In this document: in pieces, positions 9,259-19,099 of the stretch
Position numbering within the stretch: the stretch's first letter is position 1
Layout: every line of letters starts with the position of its first letter
DNA from: DASQHL01 sp963843685
Lineage (GTDB): Bacteria > Chloroflexota > Dehalococcoidia > DSTF01 > JACRBR01
Reading direction: 5' to 3'
Length of the DNA stretch: 64,000 nucleotides
NCBI GenBank assembly: GCA_963843685.1
Contig: CAWJLO010000007.1
Span: 75,006-139,005, forward strand
The notes under the pieces: generated by a model
Seen by the model: the letters and a program-made list of their open reading frames with translations, nothing else
Told to the model about the DNA's origin: nothing
The model's database searches: none
Translations under genes and position numbers: made by a program

Positions 9259-9876
9259 GTGGTGGATCAACCCGGCCTCATCTCCGCCATGTTGCTCGAG
9301 AAGGGAGAGCACGTGCTCACCGCGCACCGGAAGCCGGAGTGCCGCCCGTTCGGCGGGCAGTGGTTGTTGCCGATGACGGTCGTCGGAGACACGGAGGCGG
9401 CCGAAGACGCGCTGCGCCGCCACGCGCGCGAGCAGTTCGGCGTCACCCTCGGCCTCGAACAGTTCGTCGACACGGTCTACCTGCAGGATCCGGATGACCG
9501 GACGCAGTACGTCACGAACATCTTCCGCGCGCCCATCGTCGAAGGCCCGCTCCGGTTCAACGCCACCGGCGAGTACGACGATGCGCGCTGGGTGACTGCG
9601 CCGCAGCTGGTGGGCCTCGAAATGCCCCCGGAGCTGCGTGGTCCGCTCGGTCGGATCATGACCGATCCCGACTACGTGTCGGAGATCGACTGGACGGTGC
9701 CGGGAGAGGCCCTCCCGCTCGCCGAACGGCCGCGGCCCGCCGGCCCGCCGCCCGACAACCGCGCGGGATGGGACGCCATCTCCGCCGCGTACCAGGAGCA
9801 GTGCTACGGGGAGCGCTACGGCGAGCGCTTGATGTGGTCGTGGTCGCAACTCCGAAGACGATCTGCATCTCCTTGA
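9259..9876 (+). CDS. Degenerate Nudix-fold protein, read through into a methyltransferase
   Basis: Starts at GTG 9259, one base after trpE. Residues 1 to about 145 resemble a Nudix hydrolase fold (AHRKPECRPFGGQWLLP, then a helix-loop segment). The Nudix box is imperfect: the usual REUxEExG appears as RHAREQFG, so one metal-binding Glu is His and another is Gln. After a Pro-rich linker (residues 150-165) the same frame continues into GWDAISAAYQE, the start of a methyltransferase, before a frameshift ends the frame at 9876. Either the two domains are a real fusion or a stop was lost by sequence error. Activity is uncertain. Confidence 0.65.
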   Translation: MVDQPGLISAMLLEKGEHVLTAHRKPECRPFGGQWLLPMTVVGDTEAAEDALRRHAREQFGVTLGLEQFVDTVYLQDPDDRTQYVTNIFRAPIVEGPLRFNATGEYDDARWVTAPQLVGLEMPPELRGPLGRIMTDPDYVSEIDWTVPGEALPLAERPRPAGPPPDNRAGWDAISAAYQEQCYGERYGERLMWSWSQLRRRSASP

Positions 9877-10488
9877 TGACGTGAGCGGCAAGCGCGTGCT
9901 CGTGCTCGGATGCGGCGGCGGCCAGGACTGCGTCGCGCTCGACAAGATGGGGCGCAATCGCGGTAGGCATCGACCAGTCCTCGGGGCAGATTGAATACGC
10001 GCGAAAATACGCCGCGCGCCACGAAGCGTCGAACGCGTCGTTCGTCGAAGGTGCGCGTCGAAGACCTCACACGCTTTGACGACGGGAGCTTCGATATGGC
10101 CGTCTCCGCGCACATGCTCAACTACGTAGAGGCGCATCGAGGACGCGCTCCGCGAGGCTCACCGCGTGCTGAAGTCCGGCGCTCCGCTGGTCGTCTCCGT
10201 CCGAAGCACCCGTTCGACGCAGCTCTGTCCGATGCGCCGCCCTACAGGATCGAGCGACCGTATTGGAATCAACAAGTGGACTGGACGTGGTCGCTTGAAG
10301 GAGGCGTGGACGCGCCGTTCCGACAGTGGTTCTGGACGGTCGCGCAGTGGTTCGAGATGCTGACCGACGCCGGGTTCGTCGTCGAACGCATTCTCGAGCC
10401 ACGGGAGGACAAACCGCTGCACGAGGACGCCGCCGGGCGAGCGACGCTCGTGCCGCACACGCTCTATCTCAAGGCGAGGAAGCGCTGA
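9754..10488 (+). pseudogene. SAM-dependent methyltransferase, several frameshifts
   Basis: Reading all three plus frames in turn rebuilds one class I methyltransferase: GWDAISAAYQE, then VLVLGCGGGQDCVALDKMG (motif I, SAM binding), AVGIDQSSGQIEYARKYA, FDDGSFDMAVSAHMLNYVE, EDALREAHRVLKSGAPLVV, and a C-terminal part ending in VPHTLYLKARKR. The frame changes near 9845, 9952, 10050, 10130 and 10195. Five changes in 730 bases is more than in any neighbour, so this is either a decaying gene or a badly resolved stretch. The last frame stops at 10486-10488, overlapping trpG by one base (TGATG). The substrate is unknown; the ordering of motifs is UbiE-like. Confidence 0.7.
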
Positions 10489-11060
10489 TGGTACTGCTCA
10501 TCGACAACTACGACAGCTTCACGTACAACCTGGTCCAGTATCTCGGTGAGTTGGGCGCGACCGTTGAGGTCGCGCGCAACGACGAGATCACGCTCGAAGA
10601 CATCGAGGAGATGGCCCCGTCGCAGATCATCATCTCACCGGGCCCTGGCAACCCGGACGAGGCGGGGATCAGCAAAGACGTGATCCGCCGCTTCGCCGGC
10701 AAGGTACCCATCTTCGGCGTCTGCCTGGGCCACCAGTGCATCGGCGAGGTCTTCGGGGGGATCGTCGAGGGCGCCGGTGAGATCAAGCACGGCAAGGTGT
10801 CGCAGATCACGCATGACGGCCGCGGCGTCTTTGCCGGCCTTTCGTCGCCCCTCGAGGGCACGCGCTACCACTCGCTCGCCATCCGCGCGGACTCCGTGCC
10901 CGACGTGCTCGAGGTCAGCGCGCACAGCGAGAGCGGCGTGATCATGGGCGTGCGGCACCGGACCCTCCCCGTCGAGGGCGTGCAGTTCCACCCGGAGTCG
11001 ATCTTGACACCGGACGGACACGCCATCCTGCGCAACTTCCTGGCGATGCGTGTATCGTGA
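10488..11060 (+). CDS. trpG: Anthranilate synthase component II (glutamine amidotransferase)
   Basis: A 190-residue class I glutaminase that supplies ammonia to TrpE. The oxyanion region is SPGPGNP near residue 50, the nucleophile is C79 in GVCLGHQ, and H168 and E170 in FHPES complete the triad. Length is normal for a stand-alone TrpG. ATG 10488 overlaps the preceding stop by one base. It may also serve para-aminobenzoate synthesis, as in many bacteria with one shared glutaminase; the sequence does not decide this. Confidence 0.95.
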   Translation: MVLLIDNYDSFTYNLVQYLGELGATVEVARNDEITLEDIEEMAPSQIIISPGPGNPDEAGISKDVIRRFAGKVPIFGVCLGHQCIGEVFGGIVEGAGEIKHGKVSQITHDGRGVFAGLSSPLEGTRYHSLAIRADSVPDVLEVSAHSESGVIMGVRHRTLPVEGVQFHPESILTPDGHAILRNFLAMRVS

Positions 11061-11082
11061 GGACGAGGGAGAGAACGCGGTC

Positions 11083-12109
11083 ATGAGCGAGCCCTTCACC
11101 ATCAAGGACGCCATCGCGAAGCTCGTCGAAGACGAAGACCTCAGCGAATCCGAGGCAGCAGCCTGCATGGAGGAGCTGATGACGGGCACGGCGACGCCGG
11201 CGCAGTTCGGCGCTTACGTCACCGCGCTCCGCATGAAGGGCGAGGCGGTCGACGAGATCGCCGGCATGGCGCGCGTGATGCGCCGAGAAGAGCAGCCGCA
11301 TTCAGATTGACGGCCCCCTGCTCGACACCTGCGGCACGGGCGGCGACGCCAGCGGTTCCTTCAATGTCAGCACTTGCGCGGCCTTCGTCGCGGCCGGAGC
11401 CGGCGCGCGCGTCGCCAAGCACGGCAACCGCGCCATGACCTCGCAGTGCGGAAGCGCGGACGTGCTGGAGGCGCTCGGCGCGAAGATCGACCTCTCACCC
11501 GACCAGGTGAGAGCCTGCATTGAGCAGGCCGGCGTCGGCTTCATGTTCGCGCAGGGATTCCACCCGGCGATGAAGTACGTCGCGCCGCTCCGCCGGGAGA
11601 TCGGCATCCGCACCGTGTTCAACCTGCTCGGTCCGCTCACCAATCCCGCCGGCGCGCATGTGCAGGTGCTCGGTGTGGCACGCGCTCAGCTTGTCGAGAA
11701 GCTGGCGGCGGTGCTCGCGCGGCTGGGCAGCCACCGCGCGCTCGTCGTTCACGGCGATGACGGGTTCGACGAGTTCAGTATCAGCGGTCCTTCGACCGTC
11801 ACGGAGCTGGCCGAGGGTGCCCTCCGCACGTTCCGAGTGGCGCCGGAGGACGCCGGCCTCCAGCGGCACGACATCTCGTACCTGCGCGGCGGCTCGCCGG
11901 AGCAGAACGCGACGGAGCTGAAGCTGGTGCTGGACGGGGCGCCGGGCCCGCTGCGCGACTTCACGCTGATCAACGCTGCAGCCGCGCTCGTCGCCTGGGG
12001 CGCGGCCGCCGATTTGGCCGCAGGCGTCACGATTGCGGCGAAGAGTATCGATTCGGGCGCCGCTGCGGCGAAACTCGCGGCGTTCGTCGCCGCCACGAAC
12101 GCCGCATGA
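11083..12109 (+). CDS. trpD: Anthranilate phosphoribosyltransferase (one frameshift)
   Basis: Transfers phosphoribosyl from PRPP to anthranilate. ATG 11083 follows GAGGGAGAGAAC. The N-terminal helical domain is read in one frame to about 11290; the rest, from RIQIDGPLLDTCGTGGD, lies in the next frame (+1). The PRPP loop DTCGTGGD, the NVST motif and KHGNRAMTSQCGSADVLEAL are all present. Rebuilt length is about 341 residues, normal for TrpD. The full set of active-site motifs suggests an assembly indel near 11290-11300 rather than a dead gene. Confidence 0.9.
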
Positions 12110-12128
12110 CGGCGGGACAGGGGAGCTG

Positions 12129-12963
12129 ATGCCGGCCGACACTATCGTTGACAGGATCGTGGCTGACAAGCGCGTCGAGGTCGAGGCGCGCAAGCTGCAG
12201 GAGCCGCTCGACGCGCTGAAACGGCGCCAGGACCGCATTCCCACCGAGCAGTGGAGCCTCGTCCGTGCGATCCTCGAAGGCCCGCGCGGCCCGAGCACGG
12301 GCGGCAAGCGTCTGCAGATGATCGCCGAGATCAAGAAGGCCTCGCCTTCGAAGGGCCGTCTCGTCGCGACGCTTGGAGCACCGCGCCATCGCGCGGACGT
12401 ACACCATCGGGGGCGCTGCCGGCATCTCCGTGCTCACGGAGTCGAAGTACTTCCAGGGGTCGATCGACTTCCTCTCAGACTGCCGCGTCTCGATCGATGG
12501 CTATTACCCTGGGGGCCGCCCCGCGATGCTCCGCAAGGACTTCATCTTCGATCCGTACCAGGTGCACGAGTCGCGGGCGTACGGCGCCGACGCCATCCTC
12601 CTTATCGTCTCCATCGTCAGTGACGACGAGCTCGCGCAGCTCGTCGAGTTGGCGCACAGCCTCCAGATGGAGTGCCTGGTCGAAGTGGCGAGCGAAGAAG
12701 AGGTCGAGCGGGCGCTGAAGGTACCGAGTGACCTCATCGGCATCAATAATCGCGACCTCAAGACCTTCCAGGTCGACCTCGGCGTGACCGAGCGTCTGCG
12801 CCCGCTGATCCCGATGGACCGCGTCGTCGTCGCCTTCAGCGGCATCCACACCCGCGCCGACTCCGAGCGCATGGCGAAGGCCGGGTGCCATGCGGTGCTC
12901 GTCGCCGAGTCGCTGATGACGGCGACGGACGTCCCGGCGAAGATGCGCGAGCTGCTGATATGA
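12129..12963 (+). CDS. trpC: Indole-3-glycerol phosphate synthase (one frameshift)
   Basis: Closes the indole ring in tryptophan synthesis. ATG 12129 follows ACAGGGGAGCTG. The first part ends with AEIKKASPSKGRL, the substrate-binding loop; a +1 frame change near 12361-12372 leads to LEHRAIARTYTIGGAAGISV. LRKDFIFDPYQVHESRAYGAD and IGINNRDLKTFQVDL follow, all standard TrpC blocks. Rebuilt length is about 278 residues, slightly long but in range. The stop overlaps the next start (ATGA). Confidence 0.9.
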
Positions 12964-13490
12964 GCGCTCGCCCCGGCGGCCTGGTCGTCCAGATGCACGG
13001 CGAGCCCGGCAGCGGCAAGAGCACGGTCGCCCGGGCGATCGCGCCCTACATTGGCGCCGTCGTGCTGGACAAGGACGTGATCAAGGCGGCGCTGCTGCGC
13101 TCCGGCGTCCCCGAGCGGCAGGCCGGACCGGCGGCGTACGAGGTGTACTTCGCGCAGGCCGAAGACCTGGCGCGCCTCGGCCACAGCGTCATCCTCGACA
13201 ACCCGGTGTTCTGGCCGCGCGTCGAACAGCGTTGGCTCGAGCTTGCGGCGCAGGTGGGATCGCCGCCCCTGCTGATCGAGTGCGTGTGCTCGGACCGCGC
13301 GGAGCTGGAGCGCCGGCTCGGGTCGCGCGACGCGCTCGAGTCGCAGCCGCGCACTCCGCTCGACCTCACGCGTCATCCCGGCTCCGCCGCGACCGCCTTC
13401 GAGCCGCGTCTGACGCTCGACACGACGCGCGCGCTCTCCGATCTCGTCGAAGAGGCGCTGAGCTTCCTCCGCGCCGGTGTGCCGGCATGA
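12960..13490 (+). CDS. P-loop kinase-like ATPase embedded in the trp operon
   Basis: A 176-residue protein with the Walker A loop GEPGSGKST at residues 14-22, then a DKD motif near residue 38. The layout resembles small P-loop kinases of the AAA_33 or chloramphenicol-phosphotransferase type, which phosphorylate small molecules. It overlaps trpC upstream and trpF downstream by four bases each, so it is translated with the trp genes. No known tryptophan enzyme has this fold. Its substrate cannot be inferred. Confidence 0.82.
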   Translation: MSARPGGLVVQMHGEPGSGKSTVARAIAPYIGAVVLDKDVIKAALLRSGVPERQAGPAAYEVYFAQAEDLARLGHSVILDNPVFWPRVEQRWLELAAQVGSPPLLIECVCSDRAELERRLGSRDALESQPRTPLDLTRHPGSAATAFEPRLTLDTTRALSDLVEEALSFLRAGVPA

Positions 13491-14216
13491 CGCGCGTCAA
13501 GATCTGCGGCTGCATGCGCGTCGCCGACGCTGAAGCGGCTGCCGAGGCCGGCGCCGACTTCATCGGCATCATCTTCGCGCCCAACAGCCGGCGCCGCATG
13601 TCGCCCGAGGAGGCGTCGCTCATCGTCCGCGCCGTCGGCACACCGCTGGGTGAGATGGAACAGGACGATCCGCCGCCGACGCATCCGGGCCGCTTCCCCA
13701 CGCTCGAAGCGTGGTTCCAGCATGGTGCTGAGGCGCTCGACCGGCTCCTCGCCCGAAAGCGCCCGCTCGTCGTTGGCGTCTTCGAGGACCAGCCGATCGA
13801 GGAGGTCAACGAGATCGCCGACGAGACGGGCATCGACCTGCTCCAGTTTGCCGGCTCCGAACCGTGGAGCGACTGCCTCCTCGCGAAACGTCAGGCGATC
13901 AAGGTCGTCAATCCGCCTTCCAGGCATGAGCGCCGCGGATCTGATCGCTGGCATCGAGCCTGAGGCCGCCCTCGCCGTCATGCTCGACCCCAGCAGCGGC
14001 AGGGGCACGGCGGCAGATTGGGCTGTGGCGCGCGACGTCTCCTCGCGTATTCCCATATGGCTCGCCGGCGGTCTCTCGCCGGACAACGTTGATGCCGCGA
14101 TCCGGCAGGTGCGCCCGTGGGCCGTCGACGTATCGACCGGCGTCGAGACCGAGAGGGTCAAGGATCCGGCGAAGATCGCCGCGTTCGTGCGCGCCGTGAA
14201 GGCCGTGGCGGTATGA
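13487..14216 (+). CDS. trpF: Phosphoribosylanthranilate isomerase (one frameshift, insertion)
   Basis: Isomerises phosphoribosyl-anthranilate. The first residues VKICG hold the catalytic C7; LLQFAGSEPW and, after the frameshift, MLDPSSGRGTAADW (the usual catalytic Asp) and WLAGGLSPDNV are typical TrpF blocks. The frame changes by +1 near 13915-13925. Residues about 50-92 form an extra acidic and Pro-containing segment between the second strand and RPLVVGVFEDQ that ordinary TrpF lacks, so the rebuilt protein has about 243 residues rather than about 205-220. The start overlaps the kinase stop (ATGA). Confidence 0.87.
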
Positions 14217-14232
14217 TCGCGTTGATGACGGG

Positions 14233-15450
<1,218 letters not shown>

Positions 15451-15456
15451 ACCGGC

Positions 15457-15756
15457 TCAGGCGCCGGCCATCATCGACGTCCCGCACTCCGTGCAGAATT
15501 TCTGATCCCGCCCGGCGCTCGCCCCGCACTCCGTGCAGAAGCGTCCGGACGGTGCGCCGGCCGACGAGGTCGACGGCCCCGACGCGGAAGCCAGTACCGC
15601 CGGCGTCGTTACCGGATCTTCTTCCTTCGTCGCCTTCCGGAACTCGCGAATGCCCTTGCCCAGCGAGGCTCCCAGGTCCGCGGCCTTGCCCGGCCCGAAG
15701 ACCAGCAAGACGATCGCGGCGATAATCAACAGCTCAGGTACGCCCACGTCCGGCAT
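15457..15756 (-). CDS. tatA: TatA/E-like translocase protein with C-terminal zinc ribbon
   Basis: A 99-residue protein. Residues 5-20 form one membrane helix, followed by FGPGKAADLGASLGKGIREF, the classic TatA hinge and amphipathic helix, so it should build the twin-arginine export pore. After an Ala/Ser/Thr-rich linker come two CxxC pairs, C74/C77 and C88/C91 (FCTECG twice), a zinc ribbon not normally found on TatA. ATG 15756 is chosen because GAGGAGAG precedes it. It converges with trpB. The ribbon could bind a partner or sense metal; that is only inference. Confidence 0.85.
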   Translation of the reverse strand: MPDVGVPELLIIAAIVLLVFGPGKAADLGASLGKGIREFRKATKEEDPVTTPAVLASASGPSTSSAGAPSGRFCTECGASAGRDQKFCTECGTSMMAGA

Positions 15757-15873
15757 GTCCCACTCTCCTCGACCCAAATGTCTGCTTTCCAGCATACCGC
15801 GAACCGGCCGATCGCTTCATTGACGCGTCCTCACGAGCCCGCGGAGAGATGCTCCGTGGTACGATCTCCCCGC

Positions 15874-16682
15874 ATGCCCGACGCCTCCAGCCCGATCGGC
15901 ATCTTCGACTCCGGCAGCGGCGGACTCGCCATCCTGGCCGAGCTGCACGCGCTGCTCCCCTCCGAAGACCTCATCTATTTCGCCGACACCGCGTTCTTCC
16001 CGTACGGCCCGCGCCCCGCATCCGAAATCCGCGACCGCGCCGACGCCGTCACGCGCGAACTGCTCGACCGCGGCGCAAAGCTGATCGTCGTCGCCTGCAA
16101 CACCGCGACCAGCGCCGCCATCGCGCACCTCCGCCAGACGTTCGACGTGCCGTTCGTGGGTGTCGAGCCGCCCCTCAAGCCCGCGGCCGAGCGCACCATC
16201 TCCGACCGCGTTGCCTGCTCGTCACGCCCGGTACCGCCCGCGGCCAGAAGCTGGCGGCCCTCATCGACCGCTACGGCGCCGAGGTCACCGTCGACACCAT
16301 CGAGGCGCCGGGCCTGGCCGAGCGCGTCGAAGCCGGCGACCTTGACGGCGAGGAGACGCGCGCGCTGCTACACGCATACCTGGCGCGCGTGGCCCGCTCC
16401 GGCGCAGACGTCCTGGCCCTCGGCTGCACCCACTACGCGTTCCTCCGCCCGGCCATCGAGCGCGAGCTCGGCGAAGGCGTCGTCGTCATCGACCCGTCGC
16501 CGGCCGTCGCCCGCCAGGTCCAGCGCTTGCTGGGCGAATCCGCCCTCCTCACCAACCGCACGGGGCGAGCCTCCGTCGTGTACCTTACGAGTGGCGACGA
16601 GCGCCTCTGCGCCGAGACGAGGCAGCGGCTTCGCGACGCGGGCGCCGCCATCCCGGAGGGTGCGCCCGTGCTGGGGCGGTGA
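15874..16682 (+). CDS. murI: Glutamate racemase (one frameshift)
   Basis: Makes D-glutamate for peptidoglycan, supporting a walled cell. The start IGIFDSGSGGLAIL, the first catalytic C75 in VVACNTATSAA and the second catalytic Cys in ALGCTHYAFLRPAI are present. The frame changes near 16205-16225; after it the text continues CLLVTPGTARGQKL. Rebuilt length is about 269 residues, normal for MurI. The frameshift is probably an assembly error. The end overlaps or abuts pyrF. Confidence 0.9.
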
Positions 16683-16687
16683 GAGAG

Positions 16688-17524
16688 ATGACGATGACCT
16701 TCAAGGAGAAGCTCGACGCCGCGTGGGAGCGGAGCGGCAGCCTCCTCTGCATCGGGCTCGATCCCGATCCCTCGCGCATGGCCATCGACGACGTCGCTGC
16801 CTTCAACATCGCCATCATCGAGGCCACCTCCGACCTCGTCTGCGCCTACAAGCCGAACGTCGCCTTCTACGAGGCGCTCGGCCCTGAGCGCGGCTACGCG
16901 GCGCTGCGTCAGACCCTTGCCGCCATCCCGTCCCACGTCGTCACCCTTGCCGATGCCAAGCGCGGCGACGTCGAACACACGGCGCGCGCGTACGCGACGG
17001 CCATCTATGACAACCTCGGGTTCGATAGCGCGACCGTGAACCCATATCTCGGCGTGGATTCGGTGGAGCCGTGGATCGAACGGCCGGAGAAGGCCGCCTT
17101 TATCGTATGCCGCACGTCCAACCCCGGCGCACCCGACCTGCAGGACCTGCAGGTGCAGACCGACGGTGGCGCGCGGCCGCTGTACGAAGTCGTTGGCGAG
17201 CGTGCCAACGCGTGGAATCGTAACGACAACGTCGGGCTCGTGGTGGGCGCCACGTACCCCGGCGAGTTGCGCCGCCTGCGCCAGCTCTGCCCGGATCTGC
17301 CGATCTTGATCCCGGGGATCGGCGCGCAGGAAGGGTCGCTGGCCGAGTCGGTCCGAGCCGGCATCGACGTCCACGGCCGCGGCGTGCTGATCAGCGCGTC
17401 GCGGGGCGTCACGTACGCATCGCGGGGCAGCGATTTTGCGCAGTCCGCGCGCCGCGAAGCGCTGCGGCTGCGGGACGACATCAACCGCGAACGCGAGGCG
17501 ATCCTGACCGCCGCGCGAGGCTAA
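16688..17524 (+). CDS. pyrF: Orotidine 5'-phosphate decarboxylase, long (type 2) form
   Basis: Last step of UMP synthesis, removing CO2 from OMP. The catalytic segment is DAKRGD, and CIGLDPDPSRM near the start and IPGIGAQEGSLAESV near the C-terminus identify the roughly 270-residue type 2 subgroup. ATG 16688 follows GAGAGAG; GTG 16679 (overlapping the murI stop) or ATG 16694 are alternatives. It is followed after four bases by the DUF951 gene, so these probably share a transcript. Confidence 0.93.
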   Translation: MTMTFKEKLDAAWERSGSLLCIGLDPDPSRMAIDDVAAFNIAIIEATSDLVCAYKPNVAFYEALGPERGYAALRQTLAAIPSHVVTLADAKRGDVEHTARAYATAIYDNLGFDSATVNPYLGVDSVEPWIERPEKAAFIVCRTSNPGAPDLQDLQVQTDGGARPLYEVVGERANAWNRNDNVGLVVGATYPGELRRLRQLCPDLPILIPGIGAQEGSLAESVRAGIDVHGRGVLISASRGVTYASRGSDFAQSARREALRLRDDINREREAILTAARG

Positions 17525-17528
17525 CGCC

Positions 17529-17768
17529 ATGGGCGAGATCCTCGACTTCCGGATGGCCGACGTGCTGCGGCTCCGCAAGCCGCATCCCTGCGGCGGCTTC
17601 GAGTGGGACGTCGTGCGCCTGGGCGCCGACATCGGAATCAAGTGCCGGACGTGCGGCCACCGCGTACTCCTCGACCGCCGCACGCTCGAGAAGCGCCTGA
17701 AGACGTTCGTCAGCCGGGGGCCGGAGCTGGATCCGGAGCAGGTGCGCATCGCCCTGGAGCGTGACTGA
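17529..17768 (+). CDS. DUF951 family small protein
   Basis: A 79-residue protein matching the DUF951 pattern: VLRLRKPHPCGGFEWDVVRLGADIG style text, a cysteine at 21, then a CxxC pair at 39 and 42 (KCRTCG), which could bind zinc with C21. It starts four bases after pyrF, and its TGA shares a base with the following MFS start. Related proteins are found in Firmicutes and Chloroflexota, often with an unknown role. The conserved Cys and basic residues suggest nucleic acid or metal binding, unproven. Confidence 0.85.
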   Translation: MGEILDFRMADVLRLRKPHPCGGFEWDVVRLGADIGIKCRTCGHRVLLDRRTLEKRLKTFVSRGPELDPEQVRIALERD

Positions 17769-19099
17769 TGGCGCAGACGCGCACGGCGATGCTGCGGCTC
17801 TCCGACCTCGTCGGCGAGCGCACGCTCTTCGAGCACAACGACGCGTATCGCAAGCTCTGGATCGCGCGGCTCCTCTCGCACATCCCCGTCAACGCGCTCG
17901 TGTACACCATGCTTATCCTGGTGGTCGAGGCGACCGGCAGGAGCTTCTTCAGCAGCCTCTTCGTTGTGGCCTACATCGCGCCGACGGCCGCGCTCGGCAC
18001 CGTCTCCGGCGTCCTCGTCGACCGCATGCCGAAGGGCCTCGTCCTGGCAGGCACGAACGCGCTTCGCGCCGGCCTCTGCGTCCTGCTCGCCATCTCAACC
18101 GGCAACGTGCTGACCATCTACGTCATCGCCGTGCTGTTCGCGGTCGCATCCCAGTTCGCCGGCCCGGCGGAAGGCGCCGCGATGCCCTCCGTCGTCGAAC
18201 CCGAAGACCTCACGGCGGCGAACTCGCTCAACAACCTGCAGTCTCTCATTTCCCAGATCGTGGGACTGATGGTCTTGCCGGCTGTGTTCCTCAAGACGGT
18301 CGGCCCGGAGGCGCTCGCCGTCGTCTGCGCGGTCATGTTCGCCGCCTCCGCCTTCAACTTTCTGCTGGTCGACGGGCTGGGTGGAGCGATCAGCGAGATT
18401 CCGACGTCAATCGAGGACACGCGCGAGCGCTTCGCCGAGGCCTGGCATCGTCTTTCGATGGACTCCGTCTCGTACACAAGCATCGTCGTCGTGGTGCTCG
18501 CCAACACGACGGGCCTCGTCGTCGTGACGCTTCTGCCTCGCTACAGCACCAACATCCTCCACGTGAACGCGGAGAACGTCGTGTTCGTCGCCGCTCCCGC
18601 CGCGATCGGCATCTGGCTGGCCCTTCGCTTCGTGCGGCGGCTCTCTGGCCGGGTGTCGCCGTGGTACAGCGTCGGCGGCTCATTCGCGGCGCTCGTCGCC
18701 GGAGTGGCGCTCCTCGCCTTCGTGCCGCTCTTCGGTGACGCGCTGGCTTCGGCAAACCCTGCCGGACTGTTCGATCCGGGGCCGTTCGGCGAGGGCACAG
18801 CGCGTATCATGATCTCGTCGGTGTTGGGTGCGTGGCTCGCGTTCGCGTTCACGTTCGTCAACATCGTGGGCAGGTCCGTGATCAATGAGCGTATGCCGCG
18901 GGAGATGCAGGGCCGCGTATTCGCCGGCCAGACCGTGCTGACGAATCTCGCCTCCATCGCGCCGATTCTCCTCACCGGCCTGCTGGCCGACGTGATCGGA
19001 GTCTCGCCGGTGTTCTTCCTCGTCGCCGTCGTGTGTGCCATGCTCGCCGCGTACTACACGGCCAAGAACCTCGCGGCACCGTTGAGGGCGGCACGCTAG
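17768..19099 (+). CDS. Major facilitator superfamily transporter 1
   Basis: A 443-residue integral membrane protein with about 12 hydrophobic helices and the MFS-type loop SGVLVDRMPKG between helices 2 and 3; a similar loop INERMPREMQGRVF occurs late in the protein. It resembles MFS_3 exporters of the enterobactin-exporter (EntS) type. The ATG overlaps the DUF951 stop by one base, and a second MFS gene follows with no spacer. Substrate unknown; the two may work as a heterodimer or be separate exporters. Confidence 0.88.
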   Translation: MAQTRTAMLRLSDLVGERTLFEHNDAYRKLWIARLLSHIPVNALVYTMLILVVEATGRSFFSSLFVVAYIAPTAALGTVSGVLVDRMPKGLVLAGTNALRAGLCVLLAISTGNVLTIYVIAVLFAVASQFAGPAEGAAMPSVVEPEDLTAANSLNNLQSLISQIVGLMVLPAVFLKTVGPEALAVVCAVMFAASAFNFLLVDGLGGAISEIPTSIEDTRERFAEAWHRLSMDSVSYTSIVVVVLANTTGLVVVTLLPRYSTNILHVNAENVVFVAAPAAIGIWLALRFVRRLSGRVSPWYSVGGSFAALVAGVALLAFVPLFGDALASANPAGLFDPGPFGEGTARIMISSVLGAWLAFAFTFVNIVGRSVINERMPREMQGRVFAGQTVLTNLASIAPILLTGLLADVIGVSPVFFLVAVVCAMLAAYYTAKNLAAPLRAAR

